From Olivibacter sp036959255 (GTDB lineage Bacteria; Bacteroidota; Bacteroidia; Sphingobacteriales; Sphingobacteriaceae), in the NCBI RefSeq assembly GCF_036959255.1, contig NZ_JAWMTI010000005.1, positions 186,001 through 250,000 of the forward strand: a stretch of 64,000 nt of DNA, written 5' to 3'. Made by a program: the position numbers and the translations under genes. Positions 8,782-17,500 of this stretch are shown here, piece after piece. The notes under the pieces are model-generated. The model was not told where the DNA came from. It was given only the letters and a program-made list of their open reading frames with translations, and ran no database searches. Within the stretch, counting starts at the first letter, position 1. Each line of letters begins with the position of its first letter.

Positions 8782-10656
8782 TTAAGCAATTTTAGGATAA
8801 GCTCTGGATGAAAGGTTGCCATATGAGGCACTACCCCATCCACCATCGTATATTTTCTCCACTTTATCGGGTGATGAAAAGTTTGACTTCGCAATAAAAC
8901 GTTTGGATCCTCCGCTACCGTTGATACCACCGGCCAAATATACGCCACCATGGCTATCAAATGCCAAACCGAAATACGAACATTTCTCCCCCGCTTCGCC
9001 TGCCGTAGCAAATTGGCAAAGATACTTAGCTTCCCAAGTTGTTCCGTGGGTATTATCTACCCGCCAAGCACGGCCACTTGAATCCAATAGATAAGCACGA
9101 TCATCTCTATCAAAGGCAATATCGATAATACCTGTACCATTGCCAAAAGGTTGAATTGGATTGCTTGCCGCTCCCCGTACCTGAACCGTACTGTAATTTG
9201 TTTGTGGATGTTTAAAGGTATAAATTTTTCCGCCTTCGGTAGCAGAAAAGAAAAAACCTACATCATCTTTTCTAAAAGCGAAGGCATCTTTACCCTTACC
9301 ACCTGATAAACCACGCAAGTATTCAAAATTCTGATCTTCTTTCCGTCGATAGATTTGATTGGCGTTCCAACCAAAATAGTGGGTGCCATCAGACGTTGTC
9401 GCATTACTCCAGCCAGCCCCGTGCTGGTTATCGATTGCTTTTCGAATCCGTGACCCATTTCCTCCGTTATGCGCATAGATATCTCCATTATCTGACTGAT
9501 TACCACGAAATACATTGTCGTAATAAGTGATCGCAAAAATCTCATCTATTTCACTATAAGTAGGAGCGGGCGGCGTTATTGGTTTTTCTTCTTTTGGTTT
9601 TTCCGCTGCGGGTTTCTCTTCTTTTGGAGGAGCAACAACCGGCTTTTCTTCCTTTGGCTTCTCGGCCGGTACCTTCTCTTCTTCAGCAGGCTGCTTTTCG
9701 TGGCACTTACATCCCTCCTTTTTATCTGTGGATGCGCCTCCTCCCGATGACACTTTACAAAGGGATTCAAAACGCTTCAAAAAAGCAGTAAGCGTTTCAA
9801 CTGCTTTCAAAACCTCTGGCAATTCATTGCAAAGATCCGTACAAGTTGGTGTAGGTTCAACAGGTTTGTCAATGGGTGGTTTCTCCGCTGCCGGTTTATC
9901 CAATGGCTTATCAGTCTCCTTGGACTTATCAACAGTCGGTTTCCCTTCCAGTTCGTCTGCTTCCTTCTCTTTCTCTTCGATACTTTCATCCTGCGGTATT
10001 TTACTGGCACATATGGTATCTTTCAGCACCTTTACAAAATCGGGCAATCCGTTAATATAAATGTTGTGATCACCACCGGTTCGCAGAGCTAGGCGTTTAA
10101 ACTCTTTGATCATGTCCTCCTTGTCCTTTTTGGAGCGATAATGCAACCCCTTACCCGGAGTACCTAAGTATGTATGTACTTTTACCTCATTAGTTAAAGC
10201 GGCAGCAATAGCTTTGTCGTTTGCTTCAATAGCAGCGGGTGTTACTACAGTATTACCACCATCAAGTGATTCATCTTGTAACAAAAATATTGCGCGTTCA
10301 GCACCCTCACGCCAGTCATAGTGCTCGCTAAGATCTTCCACTACACGTGCTCCATCTTCCTGGGCCCCTGCACCGGGCAGCGAGTCCTTCACCCTGCTTT
10401 TAAGCTCATTTGCATCTGCCCCAGCTTTGTTCGTAAGATAATCCCTTACAGTTTCATTAAATTTAGTATCTGTAAAAGTCCCTTCAATTCCTAGATAATC
10501 TACCCGTAGATCAGAAGGACAAGAACTTTTTGCTTCTTTTATCGCCGCCTCGATGGCTAAACTAATAGCTTGTGCCTCATCTGACATCGATCCACTGGTA
10601 TCTATCGCGATAACAAGATCTACTTTTTTTGCATTTGGATCATTTGTTGTGCTCAT
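8782..10656 (-). CDS. VWA domain protein with proline-rich linker and beta-propeller-like C-terminus
   Basis: This 624-residue protein has no signal peptide. Residues 10-230 form a von Willebrand factor A domain with an intact MIDAS start (VDLVIAIDTSGSMSDE) and a later LRTGGDHNIYI strand. Residues 230-380 are a low-complexity linker of Asp/Glu/Lys/Pro (repeated KPKEEKP, DKPxxKP) interrupted by a cysteine-bearing helix (CTDLCNELPEVLKAVETLTAF ... CKCHE). The last 250 residues have repeated short beta strands (FGWNANQIYR, DIAFDRDDRAYLLDSSG, GLAFDSHGGVYLAGG) like a beta-propeller. The start at 10656 is fixed by GGAGG at 10664-10668, 7 bases upstream. I know no named family with this combination. 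Function is unknown; metal-dependent protein binding is inferred from the MIDAS. Confidence 0.75.
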   Translation of the reverse strand: MSTTNDPNAKKVDLVIAIDTSGSMSDEAQAISLAIEAAIKEAKSSCPSDLRVDYLGIEGTFTDTKFNETVRDYLTNKAGADANELKSRVKDSLPGAGAQEDGARVVEDLSEHYDWREGAERAIFLLQDESLDGGNTVVTPAAIEANDKAIAAALTNEVKVHTYLGTPGKGLHYRSKKDKEDMIKEFKRLALRTGGDHNIYINGLPDFVKVLKDTICASKIPQDESIEEKEKEADELEGKPTVDKSKETDKPLDKPAAEKPPIDKPVEPTPTCTDLCNELPEVLKAVETLTAFLKRFESLCKVSSGGGASTDKKEGCKCHEKQPAEEEKVPAEKPKEEKPVVAPPKEEKPAAEKPKEEKPITPPAPTYSEIDEIFAITYYDNVFRGNQSDNGDIYAHNGGNGSRIRKAIDNQHGAGWSNATTSDGTHYFGWNANQIYRRKEDQNFEYLRGLSGGKGKDAFAFRKDDVGFFFSATEGGKIYTFKHPQTNYSTVQVRGAASNPIQPFGNGTGIIDIAFDRDDRAYLLDSSGRAWRVDNTHGTTWEAKYLCQFATAGEAGEKCSYFGLAFDSHGGVYLAGGINGSGGSKRFIAKSNFSSPDKVEKIYDGGWGSASYGNLSSRAYPKIA

Positions 10657-10663
10657 TTGTTTT

Positions 10664-10668
10664 CCTCC
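10664..10668 (-). promoter_or_regulatory. Perfect Shine-Dalgarno of the VWA gene
   Basis: Minus-strand GGAGG lies 7 bases before the ATG at 10656. It decides the start: the in-frame ATG at 10683 lies upstream of it. Strong Shine-Dalgarno sites are rare in this window and in Bacteroidota generally. Confidence 0.65.
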
Positions 10669-10992
10669 ATTTTGTTTTCTCAATGATAAACTACTTATTC
10701 CTAGTTCTAATTAATTATTGGGCATTAAAGGAGCATAAGCTAAAAACCTATGTTTTACTAAGTTTTCTGAAATTCCATGTTTACTTTTTTTTGTAATGTT
10801 TTATTTACAAAAAAAATGATTAACATTAAATTAACTTTGGTGTTAATACTGGCAAAACAAACCTAAATAATTTCTCGAAAGGAAAAGAAATATTTACACA
10901 TACAATACACAATTTTACACATAATCACACACACCCTACACTAATTTACTTTTCACGCGATGCATTTATGGCATAAGAACGGAGGCTTTCCG
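10669..10992. other. Intergenic region upstream of the VWA gene
   Basis: This A/T-rich, non-coding stretch holds two candidate -7 elements. TAGGTTTG on the minus strand (10865-10858) would serve the VWA gene with a leader of about 195 bases. TAACTTTG on the plus strand (10832-10839), inside the near-palindrome ATTAACTTTGGTGTTAAT, would read toward 10993. Neither has a TTG at the right distance. Several ACACA runs lie at 10894-10935. Nothing else is recognised. Confidence 0.35.
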
Positions 10993-11073
10993 ATGAATGA
11001 AAACGTATTATTTTGTAGGTTTGAAAATAAATGGCCTGTTTACGCAACTGATGTGCTATTTGAACGAAAATGA
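10993..11073 (+). CDS. Possible 26-residue small protein with strong ribosome binding site
   Basis: ATG at 10993 is preceded by a perfect GGAGG (10981-10985) at 7-base spacing, exactly as for the VWA gene on the other strand. The frame reads MNENVLFCRFENKWPVYAT and stops with TGA at 11071-11073, where a 7-bp terminator-like hairpin begins. An overlapping frame starting at 10997 gives 67 residues but lacks correctly spaced initiation signals. No homologue is recognised. It could be a small protein, a leader peptide or a gene remnant. Confidence 0.25.
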   Translation: MNENVLFCRFENKWPVYATDVLFERK

Positions 11074-11110
11074 GGCGTCATTACCTGTGAATGGAACGCC
11101 TCTTAATCTT
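11072..11110 (+). terminator. Terminator-like hairpin after the small gene
   Basis: GAGGCGT (11072-11078) pairs with ACGCCTC (11096-11102), followed by TTAATCTTTT. It begins within the stop codon of the 26-residue frame, suggesting a short plus-strand transcript ends here. Confidence 0.4.
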
Positions 11111-11151
11111 TTAAGATCTGATCCGAGTATCGGAATAAGTTGCAAAAAATT

Positions 11152-11195
11152 GGTCAAAAAAATATCCCTTATTTTCCACGACTTGCAAGTGGAAA
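11152..11195 (-). terminator. Terminator-like hairpin downstream of the OmpA-like gene
   Basis: TTTCCAC (11173-11179) pairs with GTGGAAA (11189-11195). On the minus strand the stem is followed by ATAAGGGATATTTTTTTG, a T-tract consistent with termination of the adhesin/SprF/OmpA transcript about 165 bases after the OmpA stop. The rest of 11196-11361 shows nothing recognisable. Confidence 0.45.
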
Positions 11196-11361
11196 TTTAA
11201 CGCCTTATCAAATGATTTTAAGGATCGTTGACTTTTAGTCATATGTTTACATACCGTCGTATTTGCTGTCTATTCTCCTAAAATTTCTCACGCAGTAAGG
11301 ATATTAAATAAAGTTTTTAAATCTCCGCTGCCTAAAAATCGTTGCTATCAATAAACATTCG

Positions 11362-13305
11362 TCAAAGCTCTAACACCGTAAATTCAGTTCTTCTATTCAG
11401 TTGATGTTCTGCTTCCGAACATTTAACGCCATTCGCACAACGATTCAACAACTTACTTTCCCCGTAACCTTTGGCAATCATTCTATCTCTTGCGATTCCT
11501 CTGCTTACCAAATAATCAACCGCTGCTTGCGCACGTTTTTGAGAAAGCGTCATATTGTACTTATCTCGTCCCCTACTATCCGTATGAGATGATAGTTCTA
11601 TCCTTAGTGTCGGGTTATCCTTCAAGATTTTCACAAGACCATCCAAGATAACAGCAGCATCCTTTCGAATATTATACTTATCAAAATCATAATAGATATT
11701 ATCCAATCGGAAAGTTTTTCCCTGTTTTAATTGATCGAGATACAAAGCAACTTTCACCGTATCGCCTGGATTTAAGCCATTCGTATTTGTAAAGGCAGAA
11801 TCAGCAATATAACTAATCTTTTCACCCAAAACCTGATAGGCTTCCTCGACGTCAACTTCAAATTCAAACTTACCGGCCAATTCACTCGTTTTCCTAGCCA
11901 GCAGTGTACCTTTTTCATCAAGCAAACTAACCTCTGCATCAGCCAAAGGCTCCTCTGTTTCTCTGTCGTAGGTTACACCTGCCAGTAATACCGTAAATTT
12001 CGGCTTTAAATAGGTAAAAGAGTAGATGTCATCACTTCCCACTCCCCCTTTTCGATTTGATGACATAAAGCCAGCCTCGGTAAGGTTGGTAATATCACTG
12101 ACAGCATAAGCAAAATCATCGGCAGGAGAATTGACAGGAAATCGCATATTAGCCGCCTTAGACCAATCTCCTTTTCCGCCTTTTGCGGTGAAAACATCAA
12201 GATTACCCATACCTGGCCAGCCATTACTGGAGAAGTACAACACGCCTTCCTTCGTTACACTAGGGAACATTTCATCACCAGCGCTATTAATCATTGGGCC
12301 TGCGTTTTTTGGTTCTCCCCATTCACCGTTCAATAGTCGTTCACTATACCATATATCCGTGCCGCCTTGTCCGCCGGGCATATCGGAAACAAAATACAAC
12401 GTTTCGCCATCTTGACTCAAGGCAGCGTGCCCTACTGAATATTCATTTACACGATTATATGCAAAAGGTGTTTCATTCCAAGTGCCATTATCGTTCGTAT
12501 AGATATATAACTCCAGGTTTTTGGTACGATATCTTTTTCTTTCTTCCTTTTCCTTCTGTACTTCTTTTCCTGGATGCGTTCTGGTTACATAAAGTGTTGT
12601 TCCTTCCTTATTAGAGGCTACAGGTCCTACATGGTAAGGTTCGTTGTTAAATGAGACTTCCGCGATGTTTGATTCCTTTAAAATATTTCCTTCATTATGT
12701 TTCGCAGTATACACCCTTAAAAATGGATTACCTGTCCATCCATAAATATTTTTGAACATAATAGCATCGGGTTCACCAACATAATACACCTTGTCGCCAA
12801 CCGTGTACCCTCCAAATTCAGCTAAAGCTGTATTCACAGCCGATTCATTTCTCAGTTTATGCGTAGTCGGTTGTTTCATCCAAATAATTGCCGAATCACA
12901 CCCTTCTATCTGCAGATTGATTTCATTCGTACTATCGGCTTTACCGGCGTATTCCTGGAAAGCCTTTTTAGCCTCCGCATATTTGGCGTTTGCTTTTAGC
13001 ACTTCTGCATAGCGCAATTTATTGACAGGATTGCTTGTACTATCCTCCAATACACGAACGTACCAATTTTCAGCCAGTTCGTAATTACCCATCTTTCTAT
13101 AACAATCAGCCAAATTCTGCAAATCATTTTGCCTTGGCTTTTTACTATCTACTAAGCGTTCATACAATTGGGCTGCCTTCGCATACTGATATTCATTATA
13201 CAGTTGATTTGCCCGATCACGCAGGGTTGGTTGTTCTTGTGCTTGCACTCCGGATCCTAAAAGGATGAGCACAAGTAAATAGGGATATATGTATAATTTT
13301 TTCAT
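11362..13305 (-). CDS. OmpA family protein with TPR and PD40 repeats (PorE-like)
   Basis: This 647-residue exported protein starts with a signal peptide (MKKLYIYPYLLVLILLGSGVQAQ). In order it has tetratricopeptide repeats (about 30-130; LYNEYQYAKAAQLYERLV), PD40/WD40-like beta-propeller strands (about 180-420; LYFVSDMPGGQGGTDIWYS, LYFSSNGWPGMGNLDVF), a carboxypeptidase-regulatory-like fold (about 435-510), and an OmpA C-terminal peptidoglycan-binding domain (from 530; IYYDFDKYNIR, LSSHTDSRGRDKYN, LNRRTEF). This is the architecture of PorE, which anchors the T9SS to peptidoglycan. It is 36 bases downstream of the SprF-like gene in the adhesin operon, so a role in holding the adhesin's export complex is inferred. 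Confidence 0.85.
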   Translation of the reverse strand: MKKLYIYPYLLVLILLGSGVQAQEQPTLRDRANQLYNEYQYAKAAQLYERLVDSKKPRQNDLQNLADCYRKMGNYELAENWYVRVLEDSTSNPVNKLRYAEVLKANAKYAEAKKAFQEYAGKADSTNEINLQIEGCDSAIIWMKQPTTHKLRNESAVNTALAEFGGYTVGDKVYYVGEPDAIMFKNIYGWTGNPFLRVYTAKHNEGNILKESNIAEVSFNNEPYHVGPVASNKEGTTLYVTRTHPGKEVQKEKEERKRYRTKNLELYIYTNDNGTWNETPFAYNRVNEYSVGHAALSQDGETLYFVSDMPGGQGGTDIWYSERLLNGEWGEPKNAGPMINSAGDEMFPSVTKEGVLYFSSNGWPGMGNLDVFTAKGGKGDWSKAANMRFPVNSPADDFAYAVSDITNLTEAGFMSSNRKGGVGSDDIYSFTYLKPKFTVLLAGVTYDRETEEPLADAEVSLLDEKGTLLARKTSELAGKFEFEVDVEEAYQVLGEKISYIADSAFTNTNGLNPGDTVKVALYLDQLKQGKTFRLDNIYYDFDKYNIRKDAAVILDGLVKILKDNPTLRIELSSHTDSRGRDKYNMTLSQKRAQAAVDYLVSRGIARDRMIAKGYGESKLLNRCANGVKCSEAEHQLNRRTEFTVLEL

Positions 13306-13341
13306 TGGATTCTGCATTAGCTGATTAATTCATAGCCTGGC

Positions 13342-14349
13342 CTAAAAGAATCTTGGACTTATAAGTCGGTAACCACTTTGAGGGAAGGTTAAACCAATAG
13401 TAACTTCATGTGTTCCGTTTTGAACGGAGCTCAAACGGCTCAAAATGTGATCATATGAATAGCCTATCCGCAAGCGTTCTGTAACATAAAACTGAGCAAC
13501 TCCGGTAATTGCATTAGAGCTCCGAAGATTCTGTTGTCCATCTGCATATGATTTACCCATTTTCAAGCCCATTCGATAACCTGCTCCCAACCAAACTCTT
13601 TCCCCAAAGATAAACATGGCGTTTAAGTCAACATTAGTCGGTCCCTTAAAATCCTCCATAACCATTACACTTGGCCGAAGCTTCATATCTTCCGAAAGAT
13701 CAAACAAGGCCCCCCCTATCAAATACATATGTCGCTTACGCTTTAAATTGGAAGTGGCGTTTGCATCCCAACGAAAAATATTATTTGACTGGTCGCCGGA
13801 AAGCAAATCCATCATAGAAACCCCGGCATACCAACGTGGGTTATAATAGTACACACCAAAACGTATATCCGGGATCGTACTGCTAATCTTCCCTGGAGGA
13901 ATTGTAGGGTCTCCCGGGTAGGTGGTTCTTAACTCATTCCCATCCAAGCCATATTGCGTAATACCTGCGCCAATTCCAAAACTTAATCTTTGAGTATCTT
14001 CTGCATCTAAACGTAATCGATAAGCATAATTAGCGTAAACGGAAGTAGCACTTTGAGCGCCCAATTTATCTGCAGTCACTTGCAGACCTACTCCTGTATT
14101 CTTGTTCATTCCCAACACACCATCGATTGATGCCTGTCCCGTTCTGGGTGCGCCATCGATACCGGTCCACTGACTACGCAAAGCCATTTGCGCAAACCAT
14201 TCTTCTTTGTAACCTGCATAGGCAGGGTTTACACTCAAAGAATTAAAAATGTATTGCGTAAACTGGATATTTTGCTGTGCTTTAACCTCTCCCAAACCGA
14301 GTATCAAGGCCAGTACGACGACTAATCTCTTTATGTTATGCTTATCCAT
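13342..14349 (-). CDS. PorP/SprF family type IX secretion membrane protein
   Basis: This 335-residue outer-membrane beta-barrel protein has signal peptide MDKHNIKRLVVVLALILGLG..AQ followed by the family hallmark QFTQYIFNSLSVNPAYAG. Later hallmarks include FGVYYYNPRWYAGVSMMDL and LRIGYSYDHILS near the C-terminus. Family members associate with type B T9SS substrates; in Flavobacterium johnsoniae SprF is needed for SprB export. Here it directly follows the giant type B substrate gene, so it is most likely its dedicated partner. The 215-base gap to that gene contains a stable hairpin. Confidence 0.9.
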   Translation of the reverse strand: MDKHNIKRLVVVLALILGLGEVKAQQNIQFTQYIFNSLSVNPAYAGYKEEWFAQMALRSQWTGIDGAPRTGQASIDGVLGMNKNTGVGLQVTADKLGAQSATSVYANYAYRLRLDAEDTQRLSFGIGAGITQYGLDGNELRTTYPGDPTIPPGKISSTIPDIRFGVYYYNPRWYAGVSMMDLLSGDQSNNIFRWDANATSNLKRKRHMYLIGGALFDLSEDMKLRPSVMVMEDFKGPTNVDLNAMFIFGERVWLGAGYRMGLKMGKSYADGQQNLRSSNAITGVAQFYVTERLRIGYSYDHILSRLSSVQNGTHEVTIGLTFPQSGYRLISPRFF

Positions 14350-14496
14350 AGCGTTTTATTTTCGTTCAATACGTTGCTTTTACGAAGCAATGAAGCTTGC
14401 CAATTATCACAGAAAGACTGAGCTCTACTCTTATCTTCTCTGACGGTTCATGCAGGTTTCATCAGAATAATTATTTCCTATCGTTCATCATTTGTA

Positions 14497-14544
14497 AGGC
14501 CTTGTCCAAAAAGTTCTTTATCGATTTCTTTTTGGACAATCCTT
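14497..14544 (-). promoter_or_regulatory. Stable hairpin between the giant gene and the SprF-like gene
   Basis: TTGTCCAAAAA (14502-14512) and TTTTTGGACAA (14529-14539) form an 11-bp stem, extended across a small bulge by AAGG and CCTT. It sits 25 bases after the adhesin stop. No T-tract follows on the minus strand, so it may be a partial terminator, an mRNA-processing or stabilising hairpin, setting the ratio of adhesin to partner proteins. Confidence 0.5.
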
Positions 14545-14564
14545 ACATCCTATGTCCACAATAC

Positions 14565-17500
14565 CTATTGTCTCTTTAATAACACCCAACCTTTTTGCGT
14601 TTCTACTTTATCTTCTTTAATCAACTTGATTAGATAGTAGTAAGTACCTTCGTTCAGGTTCTGGCCATCCCAATTATTATTATAATTTGGATTGTTGTAC
14701 ACTTCATTTCCCCAACGATTGAAGATATAAAGTTCAACACGATCATAACCTTCAATTCCCATGATTTCAAACTGGTCATTCTTACCATCGCCGTTCGGTG
14801 TAAAGGCATTTGGTATGAACAACGGATTCGGAAGAACATTCACCATAACTGTTGCCGCGTTACTTACATTACCTTTTTCATCCTTAACGGTATAAGTAAA
14901 TCTATCGGTACCGACATAGCCTTTATCTGATGTATATGTTACTGTTCCATCTGGATTAACCGCTACTTTACCATTTTGCGGTGCATTAACAATTTCTACC
15001 GACGCTACGTTCAATGGCCATCTAGTCGCTTTGTCATTCGATAAGACATTAATCGTCACGGGCGTAGCAGAAGTTGTTTCCGCTTCATCATCCACTGCTT
15101 CAGGTAACTGATAGTCAACCGGTATCTCTGGTGTTTGATCCTCATCATCAGGGTCTTGTGTCGTCGGTTTATCCGGACCCCAGACCTGAATACCATTACT
15201 AATCACCGTTGGCGCCTCTGCATCTACCAAGCCGGTAACCTTCATAGTAATTGTTCCACCTTTAGCTACCTTCGTATTAGTGGTGATAGTCGCGGTATTT
15301 CCATTACCGCTTGCGGTGCCATTACCCGAGGTCACTTCATACCCTGTGATACTTAATCCTTCACTTGGTAATTCTGCAATGTTAATTACTTTACCGCTCA
15401 ATATATCTGAAGGACCGTTATTGGTAATGGTTACCGTAAACGTAGTAGACTCTCCAGCTTGCACCCTCTCTTGATCAGCCACCTTGACAATACTTACATT
15501 AGAAACATAATCTACAGGTATTTCAGGCGTGTCATCTTCATCATCCGGATCCTCGGTTGTTGGCTTATCAGGTCCCCATACGCTAATACCATTGGTGATT
15601 GTTGCTGGAGCATCCGCTGCTACCGTTGCAATCACCTTAACTATGATGGTACCGTTAACAGGAATCACACTACTTGTAGTAACTGTTGCTGCAGTTCCGT
15701 TACCATTAACCGTTCCATTACCTGAAGTCACCTCATAACCAGTAACACTCACCCCGGTTCCCGGTCTTTCTGTTAAGTTAATTACCTTACCACTTGCAAT
15801 CTCTGCAGGACCGTTATTGGTAATCGTGATCGTAAAGCTAGTACTTGTTCCAGCAATTACGCGGTTTTGATCAGCTACCTTCGTTATGCTCAATGCAGCA
15901 TCACGGTCTACCGGTATTTCAGGTGTATCATCTTCATCATCCGGATCCTCGGTTGTCGGCTTATCAGGTCCCCACACACTAATACCATTGGTTATCGTAG
16001 CTGGAGCATCAACGGCAACTAAAGCAGTTACTTTCACTACAATTGTTCCATTAGCTGGTATGCTTGCAGTAGTTGTCACTGTAGGGGTATTACCCGCTCC
16101 ATTGATAGTTCCATTACCGGATGTCACTTCATATCCTGTAATGCTGACGCCATCTCCAGGTCGTTCCGTTAAGCTAATTACTTTTCCACTTGGAATAGCC
16201 GTAGGACCTTCATTCGTTATAGTCACTGTAAATGTAGTGCTTTCTCCCGCCCTCACGCTAGCCTGATCTGCTACTTTCGTGACACTTAAGTTGTAAGGCC
16301 TTACGAAGGTCACCGTTACAGGGCTGCCGCTGATGGCTGTGCCGTCTACAGTAGCCGCGATCGTTGCCTCACCGGCCTGCGTACTGCTCACACGCACCAC
16401 GGCCCTGCCCAGTGAATCCGTGGTCACTGTTTCCTGGCTGGTCGTGCCGTCCACGTTCGTGATATCAAATACCACTTCCCGGTCCGCGATCGGGTTATCG
16501 TTCGCATCCACAATGGTCGCGGTTGCTTCGTTATAATCCGTACCATCGGCGACCGCGTTGTCCCTGGTTACCACCAATGTTCTCTTACCGTGGTCTGCAG
16601 GACCTGCGATGAAGGTCACTACGGCCGGACTGCCGACCGTGATCGCTGTACCGTCTACCGTGGCCGTTACGCTCGCCTGACCCGCTACCGTGCTCACAAT
16701 AGGAACCGGTGCCTTACCAAGTGAGTCTGTCGTAACACGGACCGTCGTACTGCTGCTGTCAACATTGACGATCGTGAACTCTACCTCACGGTTGGCTATC
16801 GGATTATCCGCGGAATCAAGCAGTGTCGCCGTTACCTCATTCGCGTCAACACCGTCGGCCACCGCATTGTCACGGGTTACCGATAGGTTGCTCTTCGAGA
16901 AATCTACCTCGCCGGCCACGAAGGTTACCGTTACCGGACTGCCGCTGATGGCCGTGCCGTCTACAGTAGCCGCGATCGTTGCCTCACCGGCCTGCGTACT
17001 GCTCACACGCACCACGGCCCTGCCCAGTGAATCCGTGGTCACTGTTTCCCGGCTGGTCGTGCCGTCCACGTTCGTGATATCAAATACCACTTCCCGGTCC
17101 GCGATCGGGTTATCGTTCGCATCCACAATGGTCGCGGTTGCTTCGTTATAATCTGTACCATCGGCGACCGCGTTGTCCCTGGTTACCACCAATGTGCTCT
17201 TACCGTGGTCTACAGGACCTGCGATGAAGGTCACTACGGCCGGACTGCCTACCGTAATCGCTGTACCGTCTACCGTGGCCGTTACGCTCGCCTGACCCGC
17301 TACCGTGCTCACAATAGGAACCGGTGCCTTACCGAGTGAGTCTGTCGTAACACGGACCGTCGTACTGCTGCTGTCAACATTGACGATCGTGAACTCTACC
17401 TCACGGTTGGCTATCGGGTTATCCGCGGAATCAAGCAGTGTCGCCGTTACCTCGTTCGCGTCAACACCGTCGGCCACCGCATTGTCACGGGTTACCGATA

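Noticed and set aside
10997..11200. 67-codon plus-strand frame after the VWA control region
   Set aside because: The GGAGG site is spaced for the ATG at 10993 in another frame, and this frame runs through two hairpins; composition is not protein-like.
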